From: Angiostrongylus vasorum | Taxonomy: Eukaryota; Nematoda; Chromadorea; Rhabditida; Metastrongylidae | DNA length: 64,000 bases | Direction: 5' to 3' | Assembly: GCA_018806985.1 (NCBI GenBank) | Contig: JADANN010000383.1 | Span: forward strand, 925,711-989,710 | Shown here: piece after piece, positions 1 through 12,021 of the stretch | Layout of the letters: each line of letters starts with the position of its first letter | Position numbering within the stretch: position 1 is the first letter of the stretch | Program-made: the position numbers and the translations under genes | Notes under the pieces: generated by a model | Seen by the model: the letters and a program-made list of their open reading frames with translations, nothing else | What the model was told of the DNA's origin: nothing | The model's database searches: none

Positions 1-260
1 GTGAAGATATGATTGAAATCTTTGTTTAGGATTTTTCTCTGTTTTGTTATGGAAGTTTTTGGCCGGGTTTTTTTTAGTCTGCGGCCAACTTGACCTTTCC
101 AGGCTCTGAGGAAGGCGAAATCCGCCGAAGCGTCAGCTTGTGCGTAAATAAACAAATAAAGTAACACCTCGTGTTTGCTTAGCAGAAGTATAAAGAATTA
201 TTCGACCAATGCCGATGTTAATAGAAGTCGGTCGTGAGAATTGTAATAACGTTTTCGAAA
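1..260 (+). mobile_element. 3' end of a Penelope-like element, cut by the window edge
   Basis: The sequence matches the 3' terminal part of the larger PLE copy at 57000-57205. It has the text before the motif, a hammerhead-like motif at 101-140, then the AACACCTCGTGTTTGCT arm at about 163-181 and the ATGCCGATGTTAATAGAAG arm end near 210. The coding part would lie left of the window. In the motif, the core CTGAGGA is kept but the GAAA box reads GAAG. Confidence 0.75.
101..140 (+). ncRNA. Hammerhead-like motif in PLE 3' arm
   Basis: In order: stem I strand AGGCT, core CTGAGGA, stem II GGCG/CGCC around a 5-base loop, then GAAGCGTC and stem I partner AGCTT. The second core box should be GAAA, so self-cleavage is doubtful. 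One unpaired A lies between the first core box and stem II, as in the other copies. Confidence 0.5.
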
Positions 261-2070
261 AGTTAGTTAAGCCGTTGGGTTAATAGAGCAAAGTTCCATA
301 GTTATAATTCTTCAAAACGGCTACTCTTCAATCAACTAGAAGTCCTCTATTTTGACAGAGAATATGAGAAAAGTTGAGCCAGTATTTTGATTGCAGGCTG
401 CTCTTCAGATGACATGGACCTCTCACGCTTTGACGTTGAACGATTTTTCACATTTTTCACGGACAAAATAATATTTGCAAACGCCTTATGGAAGATTCGC
501 TAGCGCGACATATTCCTCCATGCTAAGACATCCAGGAACGTAAACATGATTGCTGAAGAGATTGACGCCTAAGTGATGAATTAACACTTCCATTATCCTT
601 GTGGATACGGTGACTGTTGTATCAAGATCTTTGACAGGGTTCACCCTATACGAAACTACGTCATAATGTTTTCTTCTAGCGTCTCTTAGATGTTTTTCTC
701 TATATCTGCTGTTTCAAACAGAACACCAGCTCCACACGTGCGTATCAAAATCAGCACTTTTCGGACGCAACAAGTTTCATAACATTTCGGTGAAGGTGCT
801 AAGTGGTCCGATCCCTAATTCTCATCGATTTTCTCATTTTTATCCTTAAAAAAAATTAAGCTAAATTTGGAAAATCGCTATCGTTCTCAGTTTTGGTTTC
901 CTTATCCTTATGACTTTACCTGATGACTTCACGGAAAGCATGACTCTCTTTATTGAACATCTTCATGTTTGCAGAAAATACTTCAGCTTCATGATACTGG
1001 AAAAAAGATTGTATTGATCGACAACTTTTCAACGACAAACTCCCGATAAGGGCGCTTAGTGTCTCAGAGGAATGATTATTTATAGCTGTGGTCATTTTTA
1101 TGACGACACTGCTCGATTGCCACAGATGTCAGCTAGCTAGCGGTCGGTATTTTCTAGTCCGAATCAGTCCGATGACATCGCACTTAAATCTACTGCCTCG
1201 TGGACCCACGGCAGGAAGGTTCGACATCAGTACTAATGAGTTGTCACTACAGAGCATCACAATACTGCAATCAGATTTAAGTATATGAGACCGACCGACT
1301 CTGAGATTACAACACCCTTTCCGTCATTATCATACCCAACACTGTTACATCACTGAGCACATTCTTCTTGCTGTTTTTGCTTAGAGGTATCCAATAACAG
1401 TCTGTTCTACTTGCTTGTGTAGTGCCGGATGTGCTGATGCATAGCTTTCCAAGCTATCCCGGTTTGTATGGACGTGTATATCATTTCGACGAATCAGAAT
1501 ATAGACGTTCGTTTCCTTTCGTTCCAGTATATAGTTATTTTCTATGCTCGTCGGTCCACCTGCGGACTCGTCACCTAGCTTCTAATACTTTCCGCAGCTA
1601 ACTGGTAAAAGGTGTCTTGTGTTAAACTTAGAAAATCGCTCATTTTGTTTCTTTAACCCATGGGGTTCGAAGCTTCTTTTTCACCAACTGCCAATCATTT
1701 TCTGATGGCAGCAAGATTTGAGGAGTTGAGGATGCAAACCACCTATGGAAGAGACTTTGCTCCACCCATTTAAGAGCACTTTTGATTTCTATAACCGCTA
1801 CTTGATTTTAAACTTCTTTGGCATTGAGATTACTATAGGAGATGAAAGGTAAATTTGAAGGCTTTGAAAGTGGATACAAAATTTCAGCAGTCGTAGACAT
1901 CATCTTGTTTCAGTAACAAATACCGATTGTTGAATGGTCTTCATTTTCGAAAAATTCTCCTCGATGGAAAGAAGTGCCAAAATATGGCCTCCAGAAACTC
2001 AGCAGTTCATTCTAGTAAAGCAATATAGTTTGTGTCCTTAGGCAAAGATTTGTAATTTCTAGTCCTCTTT
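261..2070. other. No gene recognised
   Basis: AT-rich sequence with no convincing exon, RNA gene or repeat copy. A 66-codon frame at 1088-1288 has no splice context or family resemblance. The part near 1130-1260 is less AT-rich and could be an old mobile element, which I could not place. Confidence 0.4.
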
Positions 2071-2072
2071 GT

Positions 2073-2368
2073 TGAGATGGGCTCGTGTGGCGCAGTGGTC
2101 GAAGGCGCCCTGTTACCCACGCGTGGAATCGATCCCCGCACCCATGGCCCACCAAGCCTTCCTTCCCTCCGGGGTCAGCAAATTAGTACCAAAGTTGTCT
2201 ACGAGGATAGCAGCACTGGCTCGATACATCGGTAAGCCACCGCGAGTCATTGTAGAGGCCAGATATGCATTCAATCACCCCCAAACGATGTTTAATGATG
2301 TCGAATGCATGGCACATCTCTCAGTGATTGATCAACGCCCAGAGCTTTATCGTTTTTATCCTTTACTG
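2073..2368 (+). repeat. SINE family A, near full length
   Basis: The tRNA-like head has the A box GTGGCGCAGTGG at about 2087 and a B-box-like GAATCGATCCC near 2127. The body then has the family landmarks: CCACCAAGCCTTCC, a GGTCAGCAAATT segment, GAGGATAGCAGCACTGGC, GATACATCGGTA, GCATTCAATCACC and TTGATCAACGCC, ending in GAGCTTTATC. It is not a functional tRNA because it has no acceptor stem and the body continues. Confidence 0.9.
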
Positions 2369-3780
2369 ACATTAATAACAACTTCACTTTAGCACAGATA
2401 TGGTTGTTCAAAGTTGAAAGCAACCGCCATGATCGGACCACGTGAGTGGAAATCAGCTCATGTTATGACCTAAGTGTTAATGAATGCCTACGTTCAAGGA
2501 TTTCAAAGAAATCGTTCTCTGCACATGGTATGGGTGAATGAGTCATCTAAGTCTGTGGACCTGACTCACTGAAAAAAAATGGAGTTTCTAATTTCTATGG
2601 AGATATGTTTGAAATCCTTCAAAAAAATCGTCGTCTGCACTACATTATTTCTTCCTTAGCAGTTAAGAGCTTGATTCTAACAAACTGTTGAAAGTTCTAA
2701 ACTTTGGCTAGAGTGGAATAGAATGGAACGGTAGCACAATGTACCATGTTTATCCACAGATTTCCATTACCATGAATGGTGAATTCTCAAGTGAATAAGC
2801 ATCAATATAGTGACGGGTATTGCATATTGAAATTTACTATCGGATTATTCATTTGTTGAGGAAGGTTGGAAATTAATGGGTGTTAAGAATATGACTTTCT
2901 TATACAGTGATCTTCTCGCTATAAATCATTACCGTATCTTCTTGGAGGAATCGAAAAAATCGAAATCCTTAGCGCTTAAGTGCAACCGAATTCGATGCCG
3001 TAAGGTGCAGGTGTTTAAATGACGAATTCTCCTATTGCCTCTACTTTTAGTTAAACTGGTTTAAATTTTAGTTGCTCTCTTTTCTTAACGACACGCCACT
3101 TGTGGAATACAAACAAGACGACAACAAGGGTGCTCAAATGTAAGCAAAACTAGGAACCTTAGATAGAATTCGAATTTGCGACTATCCTTTCCGGCTCTCT
3201 CGTGCATAATCCACTGCACCGACGGAAACCTTTGCCTTACCTTTCTCTCAGCCAGCTTTTTTTAAGCCTAACGGTGCTATTGTTATATTGTTCTTTCTGT
3301 TGCTCCCTATTGTTATTCACAAATTCGACCCAGAAACTCCTCCATTCTTTTTGTCGCTGAAAAACAAGAAAGGAAGGAAGGAGAGTCAATGAATTCCAGG
3401 AATGGAAAATTTAATCCGAGTCCTAAGTTGAATCACTAGCTGTTAATGTGCTCGTGAAAAATCACTCGTCATCGTTTTCACAGTGTACCCTATATCCGCA
3501 TTGACGTTCGCCACAGTTGTTTAGCAGGCTTCGCCTTACCCGAAGGGAAATGAAAGGCATCGCACTTTCCCTACGAAAGGCTTGATTCTATTTTAGCGTT
3601 TTTGCAAACTATAGTGGTATGCAATGTTATAGCTTGTCAGGTTATTGAGTTTTCGGCTGGGTGTGCTCAAGTATATCAAGTATAGGTGAAGTACATTTGT
3701 TGTAGCGATTCGAACAGCTTCCCATGTGCTTTCGTTGTGAACGTGATACAATCTATGCACAAAGAACAAACATGCTTAAT
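2369..3780. other. No gene recognised; weak family B trace
   Basis: Mostly AT-rich. The stretch 3160-3255 looks like a decayed minus-sense family B SINE, with a TTCGAATTTGCGACTATCC segment followed by CCTTTCTCTCAGC. No exon could be supported. Confidence 0.35.
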
Positions 3781-3824
3781 GTGTGTGTGTGTGGTGTGTG
3801 TGTGTGTATCTATGTTTGTATGTA

Positions 3825-3892
<68 letters not shown>

Positions 3893-4120
3893 TGTGTGTG
3901 TGTGTACATACATGTATGTATGTATGTATGTATGTATTTACGTGTGTATGTATGTACATGAACGTATGTATGTATGTGTGTGTATATGTATGTAAGTATA
4001 TGTACTAATGCATGTATGTTTGCGTGTTTGTCTTTGTGCTTGTCTTTATGTGCATATATGTACATTTGTACTTATGTATGTATGTGTGTATCGTTGTGTG
4101 CGTGTACTTATGTATGTGGG
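3781..4120. repeat. TG microsatellite with flanking TATG/GTAT repeats
   Basis: A long (TG)n tract at about 3780-3905 is followed by (TATG)n and interrupted TG runs to about 4120. It produces long false frames of Cys-Val on one strand and His-Thr on the other. Confidence 0.95.
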
Positions 4121-4168
4121 TGAATATGAAGTTAAATTCATGCGCACTATGTGTTATTTCTGTCGTAG

Positions 4169-5942
4169 AAAACACAAAAAACCCACCAATTAAATCCGCT
4201 TTACTCAAAGCAAGTAGTAATATAGCTCCTGGCAGCTCTTGTTTTGACTTATCAAGTACCTATTACCTCCTGTTGCAGACGCCACGTAACCCCTCTGCAA
4301 ATCGAGCACAAGATACTCTTACATATCGCACTCGTCATCACCATCAGAACAATGGTCACATTCGTCATTACAATGGTACTACTTGTGTTGGATGATATTG
4401 GTAGCATTCGTAGCGTTGACTCTTGTCAGTAGCTGGATCTAAGCACTTTTATGAACCTGGAAACGACAAAATTGACTTATGACTCCAAAATACTACGGTA
4501 TGAGAAGCTAAGTACTTTTCGTCCCATGAAAATCGTCTGGAACGTTTTTTCCTTTTTCAATGTGATTTTGCTTTTTCTCACGTTCGCTCAAGTAAACAAT
4601 TACCGACTATGCAATTGGTTTTATCGTAAATCGGTGTGATAATTACTAACATAATTTCTTTAGCTAATGTGTTTTTCGTTGCCAAGAGAGCCAGTAGTTA
4701 GAAAGGAATTCAACCAACTTCTGATGGATCATTAATTCATCACAAAGTCCTAATGTTCATCGTCGTTGCCAAGTTATGTGAAATAAGTGAAAAAGGTTAT
4801 CTAAGAGTTGCCTTCATTACTATTATCTTTTTTCTTCTTCCTCTTCTTATTTATCTGAAGAGAGTGGGAGGGTGTGGCACAGTGAGTAGAGGTGGATTGC
4901 AATACTCATATTACTGCTTTCAATTCAAACCATACCTTTCATCTCTTCCGAAGTCGGCAAATTGGCATCCGGTAGGCTCTCACAGGGCATTGTATAAGAT
5001 AAGCATGCATCGAGTCCAATGCGAAGAGCGTTTTTTCCTCAACTCCGAGCACTTCATACAACATCTTCTATATCCTTAATCAGTTAGCGTCATAAACAAT
5101 AATAGATGAACAAGAGAACATGAATAGGAGCCGTTCATTAACCACTACCACCAAAAGAATTTGATGTCCGTCACACACACAAGGTTCGTTCCAAATTCTC
5201 ACCATTAATCACGGTCCAGTACACCACAGTGTCTATATTTGTTTCTGATATCCCTTTTGCAAGGGCGCGTGTGGCACAGTGGTCGAAGGCGCCCTGTAAC
5301 ACATACGTGGACTCGATCCCAGCACCCATGACCCACCAAGCCTTTTACCCATCCGAGGTCGAAAAACTGGTACCAAACTTGTTTGGGAGGATAGCAGCAC
5401 TGTCTCGATACATCGGTAGGCCACCGTGAGCCATTATAAAGGCCAGATGTGCATTCAATCACCTCCAAGCGATGTTTAATGAAGTCGAATTCATGGCGCA
5501 TCCCTCAAAGATTGATCAACGCCAAGAGCTTTATCTTTTTTTCACCACTTCTGCTTTATATCTTCTTTTCCTTTTCGTCTTTTTTCTATCTGTACACCCC
5601 TCAAAGGGAGTAGCTCAGTGGAAAGTATTCGAACTTGAGATTTGTACCAAGTAACATGACAACAGAACCAACTTGTGCAGTTCTTCAACCAAAGCTTCGA
5701 TTTTATTACCGCTCTAACACTGTTTATTCGTTACGACAACATTCATCTTTTTGTTTAGCTTCCTACTAATCTTTTATATAAACATTTCTCACTGAATCCT
5801 TGTCAAGTGAAACTATGTTGACTACAGAAATATCACTTATATTTTCTACTATTTTTTTAGTTCATCATTCTTTGCAGGGTTGAAAAAAACCTTGGAGAAA
5901 TCAAAATATGAAATGGAAAAGAAGACTGTCCTCCACATATAA
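4169..5942 (+). CDS. Candidate 3' end of an unrecognised gene (three exons)
   Basis: I join three segments. First is 4169-4213 after TTCTGTCGTAG, reading THQLNPLYSKQ and ending before GTAGTA. Second is 4279-4384 after CTGTTGCAG, reading TPRNPSANRAQDTLTYRTR and a His/Asn-rich stretch, with donor GTGTTG. Third is 5878-5942 after CTTTGCAG, reading LKKTLEKSKYEMEKKTVLHI and then a stop. The phases agree (0, then 1). The product would be a hydrophilic C-terminal tail; no family is recognised. Upstream exons were not found, possibly because they lie beyond the microsatellite. The first donor is weak, so this is a hypothesis from splice sites and open frame only. Confidence 0.3.
4868..5060 (+). repeat. 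SINE family A, degraded
   Basis: The head GGTGTGGCACAGTGAGTAG and the later segments ATCTCTTCCGAAGTCGGCAA and GGCAAATTGGCA match family A. The middle and end have diverged. Confidence 0.55.
5264..5548 (+). repeat. SINE family A, near full length
   Basis: A box GTGGCACAGTGG, B-box-like GGACTCGATCCC, then the full family A body to TTGATCAACGCCAAGAGC. It is very close to the copy at 2073. Confidence 0.9.
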
Positions 5943-6640
5943 ACAGTTTAAAAGTTCACGTGGCTATTGAAATGGGCTATAAGAAAAAAAAGAGAACTGA
6001 GCTTTCCGCATGAAATTTCTTCCTAGGTGTTTCTTTACTGAAAAGTCGTAGACTTTTTCTTGACTGATTAGAAGTGAAATGCAAGAATGTTCAGTGGCTA
6101 TCGATTGTAAAAATCCACTTAGATATTATTCTGTTTATTTCTAAAATAAACCTTGTAAAACGATTATGCGGTGAACGGTTAGATTCAATTATCGATGTGA
6201 CCACCGTCATATCACATTTCTTGTCCATCGTCCAATGAGCCCTAGATAGTGATAAGAGAACTGATCATTATCATATAAATCGAGATATTTGCACATTGCA
6301 ATGATTAAGCTGAGATGCTGACGTCATCAAGTTCATCAAGTATTAAGAAAAATCCTGAACTCATTCTGCGATAATGAAAAGCGGCAAGAAGTCCTCTAAG
6401 CAGAATAGTACCTTAACCTCTATCGCTCTAGCATATAATTTTTTTGTTATGTCATTAAAGTAAGCGGTTGGATGCTAAGGATTTCAAAAGCGTAGTAGCA
6501 GAAAAGGTGAGATTGACCATGATGTGATGATGTGGTCAACTAGAACACATCATATATCAAAAGCCGGTTCAATGTAGTTCTCGAACTGAAAGTAAAGTGT
6601 GAACTATGTTAGTAGAAAAGCACCTGTAGAATACCAGTAA
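5943..6640. other. No gene recognised
   Basis: AT-rich and featureless by eye. No open frame with splice signals and no repeat landmark was seen. Confidence 0.4.
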
Positions 6641-6649
6641 GTACGTATT

Positions 6650-6980
6650 TTTTGAGTGGTAGTGATGTCTGTCATCAAGAGCATGGTGCTAGCTCGATTC
6701 TGCTCCGGGGTAGGGAAATTGGTACCGAACTTGTTTGGAAAAAAATCACTCCATGCATTTCAATTGAGAACGCTCCAACCCGGCTATCTCAGGAGTCCAG
6801 GGAAAATTGTTCGATAAGCATTCTACGACATCCAGAACGAAATAGAAATCCTCAAACAACAACCGAAGCGACACGTAAAAGTTGGTAGATCTTGGTGGAC
6901 ATGGATACGAGGAGACGAATCTAATGTGAGAAGTGCTTGGATCCGCACAGTAGACGTGAAGACGGATCAAATAAAATTAA
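6650..6980 (+). repeat. SINE family C, 5' part degraded
   Basis: It shares with the copy at 32908 the segments GGGAAATTGGTACCGAACTT, AAAAAATCACTC, CCCGGCTATCTCAGGA, TTCTACGACATCCA and GTGAGAAGTGCTTGGATCC. The tRNA-like head is hard to see here. Confidence 0.7.
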
Positions 6981-6984
6981 GTGA

Positions 6985-8730
6985 AAGAAGTGTATTTTTT
7001 GAAATACGTAAGCACAGCATTTTAAAGAACAAGATCATTCTTACAAAAGAAGAACAATCAGTTACAGTAGTAAAGAATAATTTTGTGCTGTAACGTCTAC
7101 ATACTGAAAATGGAGAAGATGGTCCTATTTTTCAAAGTACGAGATAAAGTGTGGGTTTCACCGTTATGCACAGGCTTAACTTAGAAGATCTGATTCTACG
7201 AGACCGTCGAATTGTAAATAAATGAAGAATAAAGTTTCCAAAATGCTATTAAGGACAATGATATTGATAGAAATGAACCCGATCACAGTAGGGAAGGTTT
7301 GCGTTCGCTACTCATTATTGTTCAGATACGTCTTTAAACATTCCATCGTGGACCATCTAAGGTTCTCCAGTGTTCCCGATTCCTTTTTTTTCTGAACATA
7401 TGCCTTATCCTTTTGTACTAAGTCTACGCATCGGTAATTTGGGAACTCGTAGGGATTAAAACGGCCACAATCTTGGGTTTGAAAGGCGTGGTTTATTACG
7501 ACCCCTTAACAACAACGAGCACTGGATGTTACATTTCTGCTTATCTTATGCCTTACTTTATTCATTATGGATACTTAATGCATGGCTTCATAGATTGTAA
7601 GGTTTCTTGGCGCAGAATGTTCTGCCCCTGTCAGCTGTTAGTCACACATTGACGTCAGAATGGCTAAACAACTAGAAGCATAGCAATCATGTCATCTAGG
7701 CTGTCCAGAAACAATTTACTTTCCATTTTTGCATAATCCCAATTTTCCTTCAGTGATATTATCACTTTGTGAAGAGGCTTTTTTATAAAGAGTGCGTTAG
7801 ACCTTTCACGACAACAGTCTTCCCTATGTAAATTGATTCAAGGACGCCAAGGTTTTTCTACTACATTGTCCGATGTACTTTCTCGCGCGTTTTCTGCTAT
7901 GCTAAGTCTTGTTTGTCGCTTTTTTTCCCTAAATAGGCGGGTTTTGTTAACTGGCTCATTTGGCCCGTTAACAGTGGAGTGGCAGGCATCGGTTAGCAGC
8001 TCCTGGTTACCGTAGTGGGTTAGGGTTATAGCGGCTGCCTCCTAGACGACTCACTTGTTCAAGTAGCTAGGCACCTGCTCCTATTTAAAATGATTACTAG
8101 TATATTCTGAGAAGTTTTATTACTATGCATTATGCAGGTGCACTCAGTTAATGATTCATAGCATAATCTAAGTAGCTTTCTATGCCGGCGTTTTTCGTAG
8201 TACATTTTCTATCAAACGTACCTCGACCGTCTCCCATTCGAAATACATCTTTTCCTTTATAACGACACGATATTTAGCTGTTACGACATTGTACTTCAAT
8301 AATCTTTTAACAATTTTAGAACGACTGAGTTGATGACAATCAAGATAATCTTTCGCAGAACCGACTTCCTATTAGTTCAGGCAAAGACTAATAGTTTGTA
8401 GTGGTTCTGCTAGATCCGTATGAGTTAGTTAGACAAACATCTGTGCAACAACTCCTAACTTTTCGGAGGACTTAATCTTTTCCCTCATCCTATCAAAACT
8501 CTTTGAGGATGGTTCCACTTCCTAAAACTGTTTTACACAAAAAAGTTCTCTTGAGAAAGCGAATTCCGCTAAAATATTTTCTATCATGGATTAAAAGTGC
8601 TGCAGTAGTGCCCTGTCGTCTCATTGGCAACATGATAAACTCTTCAAAGGAGAGAAAACTATTGCGTATCCATGGACTGTCATGAACTACGTTTCGCCGA
8701 ACTACCAAAATCGATATCATCTGTAGTATC
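6985..8730. other. No gene recognised
   Basis: Two opposed frames overlap at 8493-8720, 75 codons on minus and 60 on plus. Neither has a recognised family or clear splice context. The rest is AT-rich and unassigned. Confidence 0.35.
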
Positions 8731-8734
8731 TAGG

Positions 8735-8870
8735 TTAACAACAAATAATAATAGTATTCAGCAACAAGTGCTGAATATTTCTAAGAGCGAAGAACAACGC
8801 TTTAAGCAGAAACAACAGCAGTAACAACAACGGCAGCAACATAAACAACGGCAACAATAACAACTATTAC
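8735..8870. repeat. Imperfect CAA/CAG-type trinucleotide tract
   Basis: AACAACAAATAATAATAG is followed by CAACAGCAGTAACAACAACG and further AAC/CAG units to about 8870. It is interrupted, with no coding evidence. Confidence 0.8.
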
Positions 8871-9335
8871 TAGTACAGCGAAAACTTGCCCTACACAGAT
8901 ATTTAAATGGTCTCTCCTCGCATGATATATTGTCCCCGTCAGTTCTTCTCTTTCTCTCGTCGTTTGGAAAATGTCGTCCATAGAATTAGTCGGAACTTTT
9001 GTTGATTGGTTTGCAACTTGGAGATCTGCGAACTTTTTCCACCAATTCGCATGCTGAGTGCTGGTTGAACGGATGTTTTTTCCAGAATTCCTGAATCAGT
9101 CGTATTAGAGCGCTTCCATATGATTGCCACAAAGAATGTGGTTGGGAGGAAGATCTGTTGTCTTCAGTAGGATTCCTCCACGATGAAGCGATTCGTTTGT
9201 TTAGCCCGATCAGATCGGTTGGAGACGTTGAAGCAGGATGAAGCCACCACCGGAAACACAAACTATACCAAGAACGTGTTTTGCTTGCTCAATGACTGTT
9301 CATGAATGTCGTTCAACTGCTCGAATATTCGAAAG
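8871..9335. other. No gene recognised; possible old element
   Basis: A minus-strand frame of 91 codons (8986-9261) contains no motif I recognise. Neighbouring frames carry stops, so a decayed mobile element is possible but unproven. Confidence 0.3.
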
Positions 9336-9347
9336 CATCCAGGTATT

Positions 9348-9555
9348 CGCACAACCGACTTTCTATTAACCACGGCATTTATCAAATAGCTCTCGATATT
9401 CTTGTGGAGCAAACACGAGGGTGTTACTTTATTCTTGCTGATGTTTCGGCAGTATCGCCTTCTTCAGAGCCTGGAAGGGTACTGCTGGTACGTCAGCTTT
9501 AACGGGATAAAGAATAAAGTAACACCTTGTGTTTGCTTAACAAGAATGTCGAGAA
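9348..9555. mobile_element. 208-bp foldback PLE derivative with target-site duplication
   Basis: The 12-bp repeat CATCCAGGTATT lies at 9336-9347 and 9556-9567 and marks the insertion. The element starts with the PLE arm end (CGACTTTCTATTAACC). It then has inverted arms, about 9390-9436 with TCTTGTGGAGCAAACACGAG and about 9507-9552 with CTTGTGTTTGCTTAACAAGA. These enclose a hammerhead-like motif at 9437-9472. It has no coding sequence. It looks like the minimal end product of the PLE family in this window. Confidence 0.75.
9437..9472 (-). ncRNA. Hammerhead-like motif in the 208-bp foldback element
   Basis: Read on minus: AGGCT, intact core CTGAAGA, extra A, stem II GGC/GCC, intact GAAA box, then CATC and AGC. 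Both conserved core boxes survive, making this one of the two best-preserved copies in the window. Confidence 0.6.
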
Positions 9556-9569
9556 CATCCAGGTATTTT

Positions 9570-10270
9570 CATAACATGGCAATTCATTCTGGCATGTCTG
9601 CCACCCGATTACGAGCTCATATCTGTGTTTATTGAAATCATCCCATAGAATTTCATCCACCCAGCATCCATTTCTTTCTTCTTTTGTTTCTAAATATTCC
9701 TTCGCTTCTCAACTTTCCGCACATTCTACACCATCTTACAATTTTCAACTAATAGGCGCTCCATAGTGGATACGCCTTTCTGAATGCATGAATATTCAAT
9801 TACTTCCAGAAGAAAACAAAACACATCCCTTGTTTTTTAGCGAGTTTCTTATAGTGTTTATAGTACTTTTTATTTTCTAGGACTACTCAAACATGCTGAA
9901 GCGACTACCGTATTACGGTTTGCGTGTGTAGTGTTGCGTACGTATCGATCCGTAATGAATAAGGTCATGTTATTTCCAGCCTTCGTTCCATGTATACATA
10001 GAATAGAAGCGTCTTCATCTCTCTAGGGTCCCTTTAAATCTTGTTTATAGCGGCTATCTAGCGCCTTTAAGTCGATGTTGATAAGTTTCCCTTAACACAT
10101 CACTGATGATCAATTAATTCATGAATCATTGATTTTAATTTGTGCGTGGTTGGTATGGACTTCTTCCAAGTTTCAGCTAACATCTGAGATTAAAGTAAAT
10201 GTTTACTGACCACAGCAGAAACCTTCAGAATCTGGAAATTCTTGCCAATAACCTGGGAGCTTTATTTTCC
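9570..10270. other. No gene recognised
   Basis: AT-rich. No splice-bounded frame or repeat landmark was seen before the candidate exon at 10273. Confidence 0.4.
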
Positions 10271-10272
10271 AG

Positions 10273-10334
10273 CGTCATGAAATTCGGATGTATTGAAAAC
10301 GGCGACCCAAGCTTTTTTGGTTTTTGTCGTCGAG
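10273..10334 (+). CDS. Candidate internal exon, unrecognised gene
   Basis: It follows TTTATTTTCCAG and ends before GTTAGC. The frame open between them reads VMKFGCIENGDPSFFGFCRR, entering with two bases carried over and leaving with one. It may belong with the terminal exon at 12984, but the exons between were not found. No family is recognised. Confidence 0.35.
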
Positions 10335-10511
10335 GTTAGCATCTCATTTGAACTAACAAAAACTTTTTAACGCGACGACTTCTCCATCCATATGTTAATG
10401 GCCGCTATTTAAACTCTTTTCAAAAAATTAAAAATCTCTACATGCCATGAATCTTCTGCAATTTCATCCTTAAGAAGCCTTCACATGCTTTAGAAAAACA
10501 ATCTATTTGCT

Positions 10512-10790
10512 CAGAAAGTGTGTAGAGCAATGGTCAGAGAGACCCTGCAATACACACGGCATCGATCCCCGCGACCCAGCTACGCCAACCCCTCCATCCA
10601 TTCGGGGTCGGCAAAGTAGTACCGGACTTCACTGGGAGGATGACAGCATTGTCTCGGTACATCAGTAGTTCACGGCGAGTTATTGTAAAGGCCAGATATG
10701 CATTCAATCACCTCTAACGATACTTGATGAAGTCGAATCCATAGCGCATCCGTCACGGACTGGTCAACGCCGAGAGCTTTATCCTTTTCT
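10512..10790 (+). repeat. SINE family A
   Basis: The head GTGTAGAGCAATGGTC and the B-box-like GCATCGATCCCC are followed by the family A body to CGCCGAGAGCTTTATCC. The A box is mutated (AGAGCAATGG). Confidence 0.85.
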
Positions 10791-11029
10791 ATTATTTATA
10801 TGTTCTTTTTAAGCGACACTGCAAAATCTTCCATACAAATCTGCCAAGTTTCTGGTTCATCAAACACTCGAGTTAGCGAGAAATTTCGGCCAATTTTCGC
10901 AATAACACCAGGTCATAAATGCGTTGAACAAGACTTTGATTGGTTCAGATATGGCTTCACACAATCGTCATTAGGCCAATCTGATAGATATGCAATTTGT
11001 GGATCTCGTTAGACTCCAACAAGGCATGA

Positions 11030-11215
11030 AAGCGTTTGGCGTTGATGAATTCATTAGGGACGGACCATGCATTCAACGCCATTCGTAACTTCGTAGCGCT
11101 TATTGAACGCAAATTTGCCCTGTACAATGAATTTCAGATGCTCAGCAACGTATCACGTCAGTATTTTTTATCCTTTCGAAAAATTCGGTACCAGTTTGCC
11201 GAGACCCGAGAGATA
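11030..11215 (-). repeat. SINE family A, degraded, head missing
   Basis: Plus-strand text follows the reverse complement of family A: GGCGTTGATGAATTC, GACCATGCATTCAACGCC, then ATTCGGTACCAGTTTGCCGA. The tRNA-like part is absent. Confidence 0.6.
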
Positions 11216-11219
11216 GTAG

Positions 11220-12015
11220 TCTATTTTTGCTCAGGGCGGGGGATTTGAGACAGCTACCTTGTCTGTATCCCAGGCATTGTATATATTGTGTACATTCTAT
11301 ACAGTAAATATTTACGCAAGCATATCTGCATGTGCATGAACGAGAATGTACTATAGTAAATGCACTATTGCTTGATTGACTGGTTTAAAATACCAACTTC
11401 ACCAAAAATAATGTGGGCTCCAAAACAATTTCCATTTGACTGCTAACTGAAATGTCGAACTCATTCTCAGCTTGAGGGACCATGGCGGTAAGAAGAACCT
11501 AGCATGTGGAGAACAAATCATAACTCACTGAATAAGTATGAAGGAGGAGCGGCATATTCGTACAAAAGACGTATACGAACTCATTGCGGTAAAGCGGTAA
11601 AGTTCAGAGAGGAAGTTTGGATTTCGCCCACTGTTTCACCCATTATTCAACACCTCAAGATGAGCTATTTAACCCACGCGACTTAGCCACACCATATTTC
11701 TCGGAGAACGTTTGTATTGAGTGAAAATTGACACAATTTTCGAAAGCAACGTTCTAGGAGCATCATCCATTTTCGTTTGCTCTGTTCGGTTAGTATTCAT
11801 GTGGAATACTCAGTGGAAGATCCATAGAAGATGGTGAATCTGCAGAAGAAGCTGCATTGTTTTCAGTGCAATTGAAATCTAGGTATTCTGGCTTTTCTGT
11901 TAAGGATATGGAGGTATTTGATTGCCTTGGTGACACTTAACTTGACCTTTCTAGGCTTTGAAGAAAAGAAACAAAAAAAGAAACAAAAAAAAGAAAAAAG
12001 TGTTAGCTACTACTA
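11220..12015. other. No gene recognised
   Basis: A 60-codon frame at 11504-11686 has no support. Near 11940-11960 a short CTTGACCTTTCTAGGCTTTG resembles the sequence before PLE motifs and may be a PLE scrap. Confidence 0.3.
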
Positions 12016-12021
12016 TTATTT

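Noticed and set aside
2073..2140. Possible tRNA genes at each SINE head (A and B boxes present)
   Set aside because: No acceptor stem or cloverleaf closes, and the same 200-bp body follows in every copy, so they are SINE heads.
3676..4395. Long open frames on both strands rich in Cys-Val, His-Thr or Tyr
   Set aside because: They are translations of the TG and TATG microsatellite. Any simple repeat of this kind stays open in several frames.
5205..5501. 98-codon minus frame and similar frames at 17791, 30848, 34346 and 39713
   Set aside because: All are translations of family A SINE sequence. The same peptide pieces recur at every copy.
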